From assembly GCF_030272895.1 (NCBI RefSeq), contig NZ_JALRNF010000025.1, positions 1-64,000 on the forward strand: a stretch of DNA of 64,000 nt, written 5' to 3'. Origin of the DNA: Pseudomonas sp. BGr12. GTDB taxonomy: Bacteria > Pseudomonadota > Gammaproteobacteria > Pseudomonadales > Pseudomonadaceae. Below are positions 25,024 to 34,484 of the stretch, piece by piece. A program made the translations under genes and the position numbers. Every line of letters starts with the position of its first letter. Position 1 is the stretch's first letter. The notes below the pieces were generated by a model. The model was given only the letters and a program-made list of their open reading frames with translations. It searched no databases and had not been told where the DNA came from.

Positions 25024-26628
25024 ATGCGCATTCCATTCTATTTCGGGTTGTCAGCTGTGCTTTTCTTGAACGGTTCCTGCTGGGCGGTACAGCCAGTGGA
25101 TGCGATCGCATTTTCACCTTCGCCAGCACCTGCACCTGCGCCAGCAGCAACGCCTGCACCTGCACCTGCACCTGCACCAGCGCCGGCAGCACCAGCTCCC
25201 GCCCCGGCGCCGGCTCAAGAGGCCGTGTTCACGCCGGAGAAGCTGGATCAAATGCTGGCGCCCATTGCGCTTTATCCGGATCCGCTGCTGGCCCAGGTAC
25301 TGATGGCTACCACCTACCCCGGGGAGGTTGGCGAGGCAGTCACCTGGTCCAAGGCGCACCCGGATGCCAAGGGCGACGATGCGGTCAAGCAGGTGGCGAG
25401 CCAGCCCTGGGACCCGAGCGTGCAGGCGCTGGTCGCCTTCCCGCAGGTGCTGGCAACGCTGGGGCAGGATCCCGTCTGGGTGCAGCGCCTGGGTGATGCC
25501 TTCCTGGCGCAGCCCAACGATGTCATGACCAGCGTGCAGCGCTTGCGCCATCAGGCGCAGGCCGCAGGCAACCTGCAGAGCAACCAGTACCAGAACGTGA
25601 CGATCCAGAACGCTGCGCCGCCAGCGCCCAGGGCCGATACCTCAGCCCCGGCTTCGGCCCCTGCACCTGCGCCTGCCAGCAGTTCCACCATCATCATTCA
25701 GCCGGCCGATCCGCAGGTGGTGTACGTACCCACCTATAACCCGACCACCACCTACGGTACCTGGGCCTACCCGTCGTCGCCGCCGACCTACTACCCGCCG
25801 CCCCCGGCCTATTACCCTGGCCAGGCACTGGTGGCCGGGCTGGCGTTCGGCGCCGGTGTGGCGATCATCGGCTCGTTGTGGGGTGAATGCGACTGGAACG
25901 ACAACGACGTCGACATCGACGTCAACCGCTATAACAACATCAATCGCAACAACCAGATCACCAACAACAGGTGGGAGCACAACCCGGTCCATCGCAATGG
26001 CGTGCCCTATCGCGACAGCCGGAGCCGCGAGCAGTATGGCCGGCAACTGAACGGTGCCACCCAGCGCCAGGCCTATCGCGGGGACACCGCCCAGCGCACC
26101 CAGGTCCGTGAAAATGCTCAGCGCACCCAGGCCCGCGAAAACGCCCGCCAGTCGATGGAAAAGGCCGGCTTCGAACGGCCAGCCACCAGCAACCGCGAAG
26201 CCCGTGATCAAATGCGCGAAGCCCGCGCCGAGGGCGGCACTCGCCTGCAGCAGGGGGCGGACAGGCCGAGGACAGCAGACAGAACGAGGGCGGAGGACAG
26301 GCCCAGGACGGCAGACAGAAGCCAGGGCACTGCCAGGACCGCGCGGGAGAACCAGCAGCCGCGCAGGCAGGCCGACCAGGTGAGCCAGCGCAGGGAAGGG
26401 CAGTCGCAGGCGCGTCAAACGGCGAGCAAGCGGCCAGCCGCCAGCACCGGCAGTGCCCGCAACAATGCGTTTGCCGGCGCCCGCTCCCCTTCCCAGGTCA
26501 GCAGCCAGGCCAATCGTGGCCGGCTCAGCCAGGCATCGGCCCAGCGCCCCAGTAGCGCACGAGCTTCCGGTCGCCAGGTCAGTCGGCCGGCCAGTGCACC
26601 TGCACGTTCAGGGAGGGGGCGCCGTTGA
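25024..26628 (+). CDS. DUF3300-family secreted protein
   Basis: A 534-residue exported protein. The signal peptide ends near residue 21 (GSCWA). A run of Pro-Ala pairs follows (about residues 33-65), encoded by repeated CCTGCACCTGCG units. The DUF3300 domain (residues ~70-230) has LDQMLAPIALYPDPLLAQVL and VVYVPTYNP. Next come a Tyr/Pro-rich region and a membrane-like segment (ALVAGLAFGAGVAIIGSLWG), then a C-terminal half rich in Arg, Gln and Ala that looks disordered. Function is unknown. The next gene starts with TTG overlapping its stop. Confidence 0.85.
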   Translation: MRIPFYFGLSAVLFLNGSCWAVQPVDAIAFSPSPAPAPAPAATPAPAPAPAPAPAAPAPAPAPAQEAVFTPEKLDQMLAPIALYPDPLLAQVLMATTYPGEVGEAVTWSKAHPDAKGDDAVKQVASQPWDPSVQALVAFPQVLATLGQDPVWVQRLGDAFLAQPNDVMTSVQRLRHQAQAAGNLQSNQYQNVTIQNAAPPAPRADTSAPASAPAPAPASSSTIIIQPADPQVVYVPTYNPTTTYGTWAYPSSPPTYYPPPPAYYPGQALVAGLAFGAGVAIIGSLWGECDWNDNDVDIDVNRYNNINRNNQITNNRWEHNPVHRNGVPYRDSRSREQYGRQLNGATQRQAYRGDTAQRTQVRENAQRTQARENARQSMEKAGFERPATSNREARDQMREARAEGGTRLQQGADRPRTADRTRAEDRPRTADRSQGTARTARENQQPRRQADQVSQRREGQSQARQTASKRPAASTGSARNNAFAGARSPSQVSSQANRGRLSQASAQRPSSARASGRQVSRPASAPARSGRGRR

Positions 26629-27551
26629 ATAATCATTCTGCAGTGAAGATGCACATGGGGAAGCTGGTGCATGCCCTGGCGTTAGTCGCAGGCCTTGGCT
26701 GGTCGCTCATCGTTGCGGCGCAGGAGGTGTTTCCAACGCCGGAAAAGGCCGCCCAGGCATTCGTCGAAGCGCTGGGTACGGGGCAGGCCGATCATAAGCG
26801 CCTGGCAGCGCTTCTCGGTGAGGAATGGCACAGTTTCGTCCCGCGCGAAGGCTCGGAACGTGATGATGTGGACGCATTCCTGAAGCAATACCACGAGCAA
26901 AACCACATCGAGAAGGTCAGTGACAGCAAGGCGGTCCTGGCGGTCGGCAGTGACAACTGGGAGCTGCCCATTCCCATGATCAAAGGCACGAAGGGCTGGC
27001 GCTTTGATCTCAAGGCCGGTCTTGCCGAGGTCAAGGCACGGCGGATCGGGCGCAACGAACTCGCGGCGGTGCAGTCGGCGCTGGCCTACCACGATGCCCA
27101 GATGGACTATGCGGCAGAGGATCGTGACGGGGACGGAGCACTTGAGTATGCGCAGAAAATCTTCAGCACCCCCGGCAAGCACGACGGGCTCTACTGGGAG
27201 GACGACGACAGCGGCCAGATCAGCCCGTTGGGCCCTGAGTTCGGCAAGACCATTGCCGGCGAAGCCTGGCATGGCTACCGCTTTCGCATCCTGGATGGCC
27301 AGGGGCCTTCAGCCCCGGGTGGCGCCTACAGCTACCTCATCGGCGACAAGATGAGCCGCGGCTTTGCCCTGATCGCCTGGCCGGCGAAATACGATGACAC
27401 TGGGGTGATGAGCTTCATGATCAGTCATGACGGCGAGGTGTTCGAGAAAGACCTGGGGCCCGGTGGAGAGAAGCTGGCCAAGGCGATGAAGCGCTTCGAC
27501 CCGGATGACAGCTGGAAGGAAGTGACTGACGATCAGCAGCCGGGGGGCTGA
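26625..27551 (+). CDS. DUF2950-family exported protein
   Basis: A 308-residue protein with a signal peptide (cleaved near VAAQE, residue ~33) and the DUF2950 fold (FPTPEKAAQAFVEALG, YAAEDRDGDGALEYAQKIFS, GGAYSYLIGDKMSRGFALIAWP). DUF3300 and DUF2950 genes usually occur together. The start is probably TTG at 26625, preceded by the strong GGGAGGGGG and overlapping the previous stop; an ATG at 26649 is the alternative. The role, probably in the envelope, is unknown. Confidence 0.85.
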   Translation: MNNHSAVKMHMGKLVHALALVAGLGWSLIVAAQEVFPTPEKAAQAFVEALGTGQADHKRLAALLGEEWHSFVPREGSERDDVDAFLKQYHEQNHIEKVSDSKAVLAVGSDNWELPIPMIKGTKGWRFDLKAGLAEVKARRIGRNELAAVQSALAYHDAQMDYAAEDRDGDGALEYAQKIFSTPGKHDGLYWEDDDSGQISPLGPEFGKTIAGEAWHGYRFRILDGQGPSAPGGAYSYLIGDKMSRGFALIAWPAKYDDTGVMSFMISHDGEVFEKDLGPGGEKLAKAMKRFDPDDSWKEVTDDQQPGG

Positions 27552-27563
27552 ACTCGCAGGCAA

Positions 27564-27599
27564 CAAAAAACCCCAAGGACAGTTGTTCCTTGGGGTTTT
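27564..27599 (-). terminator. Bidirectional terminator after DUF2950 and tRNA-Phe
   Basis: ACCCCAAGGA and TCCTTGGGGT form a stem, flanked by A- and T-runs on both sides. It can end both the DUF3300-DUF2950 transcript and the tRNA-Phe transcript on the minus strand. Confidence 0.85.
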
Positions 27600-27607
27600 C
27601 GTATGGA

Positions 27608-27683
27608 TGGTGCCCAGAGACGGAATCGAACCGCCGACACGGGGATTTTCAATCCCCTGCTCTACCGACTGAGCTATCTGGGC
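27608..27683 (-). tRNA. tRNA-Phe (GAA), copy 1
   Basis: The minus strand gives GCCCAGATAGCTCAGTCGG, an anticodon loop TTGAAAA with GAA, a T loop GGTTCGATTCC and encoded CCA. It is identical to the copy 129 bases further on. Confidence 0.95.
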
Positions 27684-27691
27684 AGCGGTAC

Positions 27692-27727
27692 TAAAAAACC
27701 CCAAGGACATGGTGTTCCTTGGGGTTT
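27692..27727 (-). terminator. Terminator between the tRNA-Phe copies
   Basis: A second copy of the ACCCCAAGGA/TCCTTGGGGT hairpin followed by a U-run on the minus strand. The tRNA and its terminator were duplicated together. Confidence 0.8.
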
Positions 27728-27736
27728 CGGTATTAG

Positions 27737-27812
27737 TGGTGCCCAGAGACGGAATCGAACCGCCGACACGGGGATTTTCAATCCCCTGCTCTACCGACTG
27801 AGCTATCTGGGC
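27737..27812 (-). tRNA. tRNA-Phe (GAA), copy 2
   Basis: Same 76-nt sequence as the copy at 27608-27683. It is the promoter-proximal copy on the minus strand. The pair with its terminators forms a tandem 129-bp duplication. Confidence 0.95.
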
Positions 27813-27903
27813 AACGGGGCGCATTAAAAGGCTTTTTCGGATTTGCGTCAACGACTTTTTAAAAATTTTTTAAATTAATTCCGTCGCTTACGTTTTCCAC
27901 GGG

Positions 27904-28176
27904 TTATTCGGAAGGCGGCACGTAGCCTTCGGCCTTCTCGTGTTCCTCGCCGGCGAAGAACTTGTCCATCTCGCCCTGGAGGAATTTGCGGTCCTCGGCG
28001 TTCATCATGTTCAGGCGCTTCTCGTTGATCAGCATGGTCTGTTCTTTCTGCCAGTCGGCCCAGGCCTTCTGCGAGATGTGTTCGTAGATGTCCTGGCCCT
28101 TGGCGCCCGGGTAGGGTGGGCGCTCCAGGCCTGGCAGTTGTTCGTTGTACTTGCGGCACATTACGGTACGGGTCAT
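27904..28176 (-). CDS. yggX: YggX family Fe(II)-trafficking/oxidative damage protection protein
   Basis: A 90-residue protein with the family start [20 protein letters not shown], including the conserved Cys7, and [17 protein letters not shown]. YggX limits iron-driven oxidative damage and supports Fe-S cluster proteins. It overlaps the stop of mutY by four bases (ATGA), as in many gammaproteobacteria, where MutY is itself an Fe-S enzyme. Confidence 0.95.
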   Translation of the reverse strand: MTRTVMCRKYNEQLPGLERPPYPGAKGQDIYEHISQKAWADWQKEQTMLINEKRLNMMNAEDRKFLQGEMDKFFAGEEHEKAEGYVPPSE

Positions 28177-29240
28177 CGCGACTCTCCTGCGATCAAGACG
28201 TCGGCCGCGCGTTTGAGCAGTTTCTTCACCGGAGCGGCGAGCCCCAGGCGCGGCGGGGTGGCGAGGTTATACCAGAGCCAGTCGGCCTCGGCCACGTGCG
28301 ACCGGGTGTCGTCGACCCGGACCAGCCAGGGTTCGATGGCCAGCTGGAAGTGGCTGAAGGTGTGGGTCAGGCCGTCCAGTGCCTGGCTATCGGCCAGGTC
28401 CAGGCCATGTTGCTCGGCCAGATCGTCGAGCTGCTCCAGGTTGTCGAGCTCCGGCAGGCTCCACAAGCCACCCCAGAGGCCCGTGGAAGGCCGACGGTAA
28501 AGCAGGATGGCGCCGTCGTGGTTGGCCAGCAGCGGCATCAGGGTGCGCCGCTGGGGCAGCTCCTTGCGCGGCTTGGGCAGCGGGTAGCGGGTCTCCTGGC
28601 CGAGCAGGTGCGCTTGGCAGCCGAGCTTGAGCGGGCACAGCAGGCAACTGGGTTTGCTGCGGGTGCACAGGGTGGCGCCCAGGTCCATCATCGCCTGGGT
28701 GTAGTGGTTGACCCGGGCGTGCGGGGTAAAGCGCTCGGCATTGGCCCACAGAGCCTTGGCCACCTTGGGCTCGCCCGGGTAACCCTCCTGGGCGGTGTAG
28801 CGGGCCAGCACGCGCTTGACGTTGCCGTCGAGGATCGGCGCGCGCAGGCCCATGCTGATGCTGGCGATCGCACCGGCGGTGGACAGGCCGATGCCGGGCA
28901 GCTCGGTGAGTTTTTCGACATCGCGGGGAAACTCGCCGCCGTACTGCTCGACGACGATCTTCGCGGTCTTTTGCAGGTTGCGCGCGCGGGTGTAGTAACC
29001 CAGGCCCGTCCACAGGTGCAGCACTTCGTCCTCAGGGGCCTCGGCCAGGGCCTGCACGGTCGGCAGGGCGTCCATGAAGCGGCTGAAGTAATTGAGCACG
29101 GTGCTGACCTGGGTCTGCTGCAACATGATCTCCGACACCCACACCCGATACGGGGTGATGCCCTGTTGCCAGGGCAGGTCGTGGCGGCCGTTGCGGTCGT
29201 ACCATTCCAGTACGGCGCTGGAAAACTGCTCGGGGCTCAT
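28173..29240 (-). CDS. mutY: Adenine DNA glycosylase MutY
   Basis: Removes adenine mispaired with 8-oxoguanine. The 355-residue protein has the catalytic helix region [20 protein letters not shown], the helix-hairpin-helix [12 protein letters not shown], and the Fe-S loop C-x6-C-x2-C-x5-C ([17 protein letters not shown]). A NUDIX-like C-terminal domain that recognises 8-oxoG follows. It sits between asmA (ATGA overlap at 29237-29240) and yggX (ATGA overlap at 28173-28176), forming a tightly coupled operon. Confidence 0.95.
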   Translation of the reverse strand: MSPEQFSSAVLEWYDRNGRHDLPWQQGITPYRVWVSEIMLQQTQVSTVLNYFSRFMDALPTVQALAEAPEDEVLHLWTGLGYYTRARNLQKTAKIVVEQYGGEFPRDVEKLTELPGIGLSTAGAIASISMGLRAPILDGNVKRVLARYTAQEGYPGEPKVAKALWANAERFTPHARVNHYTQAMMDLGATLCTRSKPSCLLCPLKLGCQAHLLGQETRYPLPKPRKELPQRRTLMPLLANHDGAILLYRRPSTGLWGGLWSLPELDNLEQLDDLAEQHGLDLADSQALDGLTHTFSHFQLAIEPWLVRVDDTRSHVAEADWLWYNLATPPRLGLAAPVKKLLKRAADVLIAGESR

Positions 29241-31489
29241 CGTTTGAACAACCCCTTGAGTGCATCCTTGAGTTCCGGGCTGACCTTGTCACCGAGCTTC
29301 TCGTCGATCTTCTCGCCGAGTTTCTCGCTGGCCCGGTCACCGGCCAGCCGGGCGGCGACCTTGCCCAGGGCGTCCTTGTCCAGACGGCAGGCCTTGGCCC
29401 CCAGCTCCAGCGGGCCGCGGCAGCGCAGCGGCAGTTCGAGGCCGACATATCGCTCGCCGACCTGGCAGGCCGGGTCGGGCATGTCGCGCTTGTCGCCTTC
29501 GACGATCACCCCGATGCGGTAGTCCATGCCCAGCACGCGCAGGTCGATGTCGCCCTGGCCGTTGACGCTCAGGCCCGGAATGCGCGCCATCAGGTTGGGG
29601 TTGCTGGCCACGCCGTTGCGCACTGCCAGGCTGCCCTTGAGTTCTTCGAACGGCGTGTCCTTGCCCCGCGGCTCGCCGCTCAGGTCCTTGCGGTTGAGGG
29701 TGGCGATGGCCTGGCACAGCTGCTGTTCGAGGTTGGCATTGACCAGCACGCCCTGGTTGATGACAAAGCTGGCATTGCCGTTGAGGGTGTCGATCAGGGC
29801 TTTCTGGCTGTTGCCGGTGGCGGTCAGGTCGCTGGTCAATGTCAGCAGGCCTTTGACCGGAGGTGTTTCACCCTGGCTCTTGATGAAGTGTTCCACCGGT
29901 ACCCGGTTGATCTTGGTGCTCAGGCCGACCTGCGGCACCGCCGGGCGCACGTCGAGGGTGCCCTTGGTGCTGAAGTCACCGTTGTAGAGGCCGCCGCTCA
30001 GGGTTTCCAGGGTGATCAGGCCGCCCTGGCCCTGGGTCTTGAGATGAGCGTTGTCGATCGGCAGTTTCTCCAGGGTCAGCAGGCCGAAGGTCAGGTCGGC
30101 CTGCAGGTCGAGCTGGCGCAGGCGGTCGACCGGCAGCAGCTTGTCGTTGCTCCAGGCCACCTGGGTGGGGGCGTCCGGCAGCGGCGTGTTGCCGGCGCTG
30201 GCGAGGGCGCCGGCTTCCTTGCTCTTGACCTCGGCCTGGCGCGCCGCCGTGGCGCTGGCAGCCGCTTCGCTCTTGGCCGGCATATAGCGGTCGGCGTCGA
30301 ACTTGTCGGCCTTGAGCTGGATGCGCAGGGCTTGCTTGGCGACGTCTTCGATGGCCACGCGGCCGCTGAAGGTGCTGTCGTCGAGTTTGACCGCCAGATC
30401 TTCCAGGGCCAGGCTGTTGGGGCTGCCTTGCAGGCGGCTGACCATCTCGAACTTGCCCAGGCTGGTGGCATCGACCGAGGCCGGCAGCGGGTGGCCGATG
30501 CTGTCCATGAAGGTGCGCAGGTTGAGCTGGGCAATGGACAGGCCGCCGCTGAGTTGCGGAGTCTTGTCCAGTTCGCGCAGGTTCAGCTCGCCAAGGGCGC
30601 GCAGCTGGTTGGCGGAAAGCTTCAGGCCGTTCCACTCGGCGACGTTGGCCGCCAGGTCGACCAGCAACTGGCCCTGGGCGGCGAAGGTCAGGGTCTTGCC
30701 CTGCAGCGGCTCGCCCGAGGCTTCGCCACTGAGCTTCATGTCTTCGAACTGGTAGCGCTTGAGGCGACGGTCGAAGCGCAGCTCACCGTTGAGCTCGGTG
30801 CGCGCCTTGATCACCGGTTGCCCGGCGCTGAGGAAAGCGGTCAGTTTCAGCGGGATTTCCACCCCTTCATGCACGGCGCCGGTGCTCAGCTGGATGCTTT
30901 CGGCACCGAAGGTCTGGCCGCTGCGCGCATCGCTGTACTGCACCCGGGCGTTGTTCACGGTCAGGCTGTCGATGTCCAGCCTGACCGGACGGTCGCTGGC
31001 GCTGTCCTTGGACTCGGCCTTGGTGCTGGCATCGCCGGCAGGCGCGGAAGCGGTGGCGTCGGTCGGCGTCGCCGGGGCGCTCGGCAGCGGCTTGCCGATA
31101 TCTTCCCAGTTGCCATGGCCGTTTTCGTCGCGGCTCAGGGTCAGGCTCAGGCCTTCGACGCGCACGTCGCTCATCTGCACTTCACGGCGCAGCAAGGGCA
31201 GGACGCGGACGGACAGTCCAAGCATCTGCAGGTCGGCAAACGGCACTTTCGGGTTGTTCAGGGTGGCGATGCTGGCTTCATGCAGCTCCAGCCCCAGCCA
31301 GGGGAACAGGCTCCAGCCGATGTCGCCATTGAGCGTCAGCTCGACGTGGGCCTTTTCGCGTGCCAGCTGGCGAATCTCGTCTTTGTAGTCGTTGGGATCG
31401 AAGAGGTGGGTCAGGGCGAAGCCCAGAGCCACAATGATCAGCAACAACCCGAGAAGCACCAGCCCCAGGATTTTGCCGAACGCTTTCAT
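29237..31489 (-). CDS. asmA: AsmA-family protein
   Basis: A 750-residue AsmA-type protein. It has one N-terminal membrane helix (ILGLVLLGLLLIIVALGFAL, residues ~6-25), the FDPNDYKDEI motif just after it, and a long periplasmic part ending in the conserved C-terminal region (LMARIPGLSVNGQGDIDLR). Family members affect outer-membrane lipid composition and assembly. The start at 31489 (MKAFGKIL) is preceded by AAGGAC; another ATG 9 codons earlier is less likely. It precedes mutY in an operon. Confidence 0.9.
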   Translation of the reverse strand: MKAFGKILGLVLLGLLLIIVALGFALTHLFDPNDYKDEIRQLAREKAHVELTLNGDIGWSLFPWLGLELHEASIATLNNPKVPFADLQMLGLSVRVLPLLRREVQMSDVRVEGLSLTLSRDENGHGNWEDIGKPLPSAPATPTDATASAPAGDASTKAESKDSASDRPVRLDIDSLTVNNARVQYSDARSGQTFGAESIQLSTGAVHEGVEIPLKLTAFLSAGQPVIKARTELNGELRFDRRLKRYQFEDMKLSGEASGEPLQGKTLTFAAQGQLLVDLAANVAEWNGLKLSANQLRALGELNLRELDKTPQLSGGLSIAQLNLRTFMDSIGHPLPASVDATSLGKFEMVSRLQGSPNSLALEDLAVKLDDSTFSGRVAIEDVAKQALRIQLKADKFDADRYMPAKSEAAASATAARQAEVKSKEAGALASAGNTPLPDAPTQVAWSNDKLLPVDRLRQLDLQADLTFGLLTLEKLPIDNAHLKTQGQGGLITLETLSGGLYNGDFSTKGTLDVRPAVPQVGLSTKINRVPVEHFIKSQGETPPVKGLLTLTSDLTATGNSQKALIDTLNGNASFVINQGVLVNANLEQQLCQAIATLNRKDLSGEPRGKDTPFEELKGSLAVRNGVASNPNLMARIPGLSVNGQGDIDLRVLGMDYRIGVIVEGDKRDMPDPACQVGERYVGLELPLRCRGPLELGAKACRLDKDALGKVAARLAGDRASEKLGEKIDEKLGDKVSPELKDALKGLFKR

Positions 31490-31854
31490 GGGCGAGTCCT
31501 TGTAGTCCGAATTCATAAGTCAGCCGCAGAGTATAGCGCTGCGATTGTCGTCACTGGGTGACCGAGGTTTTCTGAAGATTTCTCCTACAGCGCATGCAGA
31601 TTGAACTGCGTGAGTAATGCATGCATTTGCGCGTTTCGACAACGATGGGGATGACAGTTCCTTGTTCGAGGGCATCAGATGCCGAAGAAAAGGCAGTATC
31701 AGCTTGCTATCAGTGAGGGCGGCTAATGCTACCCTTGCGCCGCTCACAGGCCCTGGCGTGGCGATTTGTCGCGATTTACAAGGCAATTGTGCCAATGCAG
31801 CGAGTCAGGGTTCGCGGGCCGGTGGGCTGACCTTTCTACACAGAGAACATAACA
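31490..31854. other. Divergent intergenic region
   Basis: About 365 bases between asmA and the OFA-type carrier. A loose inverted repeat GCGCATGCA...TGCATGC lies near 31590-31625. No reading frame or other structure is convincing. Confidence 0.35.
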
Positions 31855-33516
31855 ATGAGCAGCAGTATCACCGCAGGCGCCCTGGTGGGCAGCCCCGGTT
31901 TCCTGTCCAAGGAACGGATCATCGCCGCCCCCGGCTTCAATCGCTGGCTGGTGCCGCCGGCGGCCCTGGCGATTCACCTGTGCATCGGCATGGCCTACGG
32001 CTTTTCGGTGTTCTGGCTGCCGTTGTCGCAAGCCATCGGCATCACTGCCCCGGTGGCCTGTGCACCTGACATGGGCTTCCTGGCCCGCTTGTTCAGCGCC
32101 GACTGTGACTGGCAGATTTCGATGTTGAGCTGGATCTACACGCTGTTCTTCGTGTTCCTGGGTTGCTCGGCCGCCATCTGGGGTGGCTGGCTGGAGCATG
32201 CCGGGCCGCGCAAGGCCGGGGTGGTATCGGCGCTGTGCTGGTGCGGTGGGCTGCTGATTTCGGCGTTCGGTATCTACAGCCATCAGCTGTGGCTGATGTG
32301 GCTGGGCTCGGGGGTGATCGGTGGCATCGGCCTGGGGCTGGGCTACATCTCGCCGGTATCGACCCTGATCAAGTGGTTCCCGGACAAGCGCGGCATGGCC
32401 ACCGGCATGGCGATCATGGGCTTCGGTGGCGGGGCCATGGTCGGTGCGCCACTGGCCGCGGCGCTGATGAACCACTTCGCCAGCCCCGAAGGCGTCGGCG
32501 TGTGGCAGAGTTTCGTGGTGATGGCGGCGATCTACTTCGTGTTCATGATCGGCGGCGCCCTGGCCTATCGCGTGCCGCCCAGCGGCTGGAAGCCCGAAGG
32601 CTGGAGCGCACCGCTGAAAAAAGCCGCCAACGCGATGATCACCCACCGGCATGTGCATGTCAGTGTGGCGTGGAAAACCCCGCAATTCGTGCTGATCTGG
32701 CTGGTTCTGTGCCTGAACGTGTCGGCGGGTATCGGTATCCTCGGCATGGCCTCGCCGTTGTTGCAGGAAGTATTCGCCGGCAAGTTGCTGGGCAACGACC
32801 TGAGCTTCAGCGAGCTCAACAGCGCGCAACTGGCGCAGATCGCTGCGATTGCCGCCGGATTCACCGGCCTGCTCAGCCTGTTCAACATCGGCGGACGCTT
32901 CTTCTGGGCGTCGTTTTCCGACTACATCGGCCGCAAGAACACCTATTTTGCCTTCTTTGCCCTGGGCGTTGCCCTGTATGCGCTGGTGCCGAACATGGGC
33001 CACCTGGGCAATATCGCCCTGTTCGTGGCGGCGTTCTGCATCATCCTGTCGATGTACGGCGGTGGCTTCGCCACGGTTCCGGCCTACCTGGCCGACCTGT
33101 TCGGCACCCAGATGGTCGGCGCCATTCACGGTCGCCTGTTGACCGCCTGGGCCGCCGCCGGCGTGCTCGGTCCGGTGCTGATCACCTACCTGCGCGAGTA
33201 TCAGCTGGCGCTGGGCGTGGAGCGGGCGGCGGTCTACGACATCACCCTGTACATCCTCGCCGGCCTGCTGGTGCTGGGGTTCCTCTGCAATGCCCTGGTG
33301 CGTCCGGTGGCCGACAAGCACTTCATGACCGACGCGCAACTGGCCGCCGAGCAGGCGCTGGGCCATGACCAGGGCAGCGGCACTGTTCGCGCCCTGGAAT
33401 GGAAGGCCGCGCCGGGCAGCCTGCCGCTGGTGGTCGCGGCCTGGCTGGTGGTGGGTATTCCGCTGGCCTGGGGGATCTGGGTGACGTTGCAGAAGACGGC
33501 GGTGTTGTTCAATTAA
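31855..33516 (+). CDS. OFA-family MFS carrier
   Basis: A 553-residue major facilitator of the oxalate/formate antiporter (OFA, YhjX-like) group. The start AAPGFNRWLVPPAALAIHLCIGMAYGFSVFWLPL is typical. It has an insertion with DMGFLARLFSADCDWQIS after helix 1 and GRLLTAWAAAGVLGP in the second half. An extra C-terminal helix (LPLVVAAWLVVGIPLAWGIW) is present. Relatives transport pyruvate, oxalate or formate; the substrate here is not known. The ATG is preceded by ACAGAGAACAT, a weak ribosome-binding site. Confidence 0.85.
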   Translation: MSSSITAGALVGSPGFLSKERIIAAPGFNRWLVPPAALAIHLCIGMAYGFSVFWLPLSQAIGITAPVACAPDMGFLARLFSADCDWQISMLSWIYTLFFVFLGCSAAIWGGWLEHAGPRKAGVVSALCWCGGLLISAFGIYSHQLWLMWLGSGVIGGIGLGLGYISPVSTLIKWFPDKRGMATGMAIMGFGGGAMVGAPLAAALMNHFASPEGVGVWQSFVVMAAIYFVFMIGGALAYRVPPSGWKPEGWSAPLKKAANAMITHRHVHVSVAWKTPQFVLIWLVLCLNVSAGIGILGMASPLLQEVFAGKLLGNDLSFSELNSAQLAQIAAIAAGFTGLLSLFNIGGRFFWASFSDYIGRKNTYFAFFALGVALYALVPNMGHLGNIALFVAAFCIILSMYGGGFATVPAYLADLFGTQMVGAIHGRLLTAWAAAGVLGPVLITYLREYQLALGVERAAVYDITLYILAGLLVLGFLCNALVRPVADKHFMTDAQLAAEQALGHDQGSGTVRALEWKAAPGSLPLVVAAWLVVGIPLAWGIWVTLQKTAVLFN

Positions 33517-33540
33517 CCTGTGGCATGGGGCTGCGTTGCA

Positions 33541-33790
33541 GCCCATCGCAGGCTTCGCCAGCTCCCACAAAGACAGTTGCTCCCACAAGGGTTCCCGGCC
33601 TGCCCCGGACGCTGTGGGAGCTGCCGATAGGCTGCGATCGGGCGCGAAGCGGCCGTAAAGCCAGACTGCCTCAGTACATCTGACCCAATGAGGTGGCCGG
33701 ATTGCGACTGCTGTGCAGTCGATCGCAGGCTTCGCCAGCTCCCACAAAAACAGTTGTTCCTGCGGGAACATTGTGGGAGTTGGCGGTTTC
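33541..33790. repeat. Composite REP cluster with second copy of the ~145-bp repeat
   Basis: Contains TCGCAGGCTTCGCCAGCTCCC units in both orientations. The part 33607-33755 is nearly identical to 8812-8956. A partial TGTGGGAGTTGGC closes the cluster. It fills most of the gap between the MFS carrier and hisB. Confidence 0.85.
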
Positions 33791-33823
33791 CCAGGTAAAT
33801 CCCCTGCCATATGTCATCTTCGT

Positions 33824-33852
33824 TTCATGCCAGGCGCTTCTGGGCCTATAAT
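33824..33852 (+). promoter_or_regulatory. Candidate hisB promoter
   Basis: A perfect TATAAT (33847-33852) lies 38 bases before the hisB start. A weak -35 (TTCATG, 33824-33829) is 17 bases upstream. Confidence 0.5.
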
Positions 33853-33890
33853 GATCACCTTTTTCGCCCAATGATTTTGCGGAGCTGGTG

Positions 33891-34484
33891 ATGGTCGAAC
33901 GTAAGGCTTCCGTCGAGCGCAATACTCTGGAAACCCAGATCAAGGCCTCGATCAACCTGGATGGCAGCGGCAAGGCCCGATTCGATATCGGTGTGCCTTT
34001 CCTTGAACACATGCTCGACCAGATCGCCCGGCATGGGCTGATCGACCTCGATATCGAGTGCAAGGGCGACCTGCATATCGACGATCACCATACGGTCGAA
34101 GACGTCGGCATCACCCTGGGCCAGGCCTTCAACCAGGCCATCGGCGACAAGAAGGGCATCCGCCGCTACGGCCATGCCTATGTGCCGCTCGACGAAGCGC
34201 TGTCGCGCGTGGTCATCGACTTCTCCGGTCGTCCCGGCCTGCAGATGCACGTGCCCTACACCCGTGCCTCGGTGGGCGGCTTCGATGTCGACCTGTTCCA
34301 GGAATTCTTCCAGGGCTTCGTCAACCACGCCAACGTCACCCTGCACATCGACAACCTGCGCGGGCACAACACCCACCACCAGATCGAGACGGTGTTCAAG
34401 GCTTTCGGCCGCGCCCTGCGCATGGCCATCGAGCTGGATGAGCGCATGGCCGGGCAGATGCCCTCGACCAAAGGTTGCCTGTAA
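33891..34484 (+). CDS. hisB: Imidazoleglycerol-phosphate dehydratase
   Basis: Sixth step of histidine synthesis: removes water from imidazoleglycerol phosphate. The 197-residue, single-function form carries the metal-binding repeats [11 protein letters not shown] and [16 protein letters not shown]. The ATG at 33891 follows GGAG; a GTG one codon earlier is in frame. Its TAA stop overlaps the hisH start by one base (TAATG), so the two are coupled. Confidence 0.96.
   Translation: MVERKASVERNTLETQIKASINLDGSGKARFDIGVPFLEHMLDQIARHGLIDLDIECKGDLHIDDHHTVEDVGITLGQAFNQAIGDKKGIRRYGHAYVPLDEALSRVVIDFSGRPGLQMHVPYTRASVGGFDVDLFQEFFQGFVNHANVTLHIDNLRGHNTHHQIETVFKAFGRALRMAIELDERMAGQMPSTKGCL

Noticed and set aside
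25130..25215. CCTGCACCTGCG runs as a CRISPR or minisatellite
   Set aside because: They encode a Pro-Ala linker inside the DUF3300 gene in frame. There are no spacers and no cas genes in the window.
31744..33810. 688-codon open frame opposite the OFA-type carrier
   Set aside because: Low-complexity Arg/Gln/His-rich shadow of the transporter gene with no recognisable domain.
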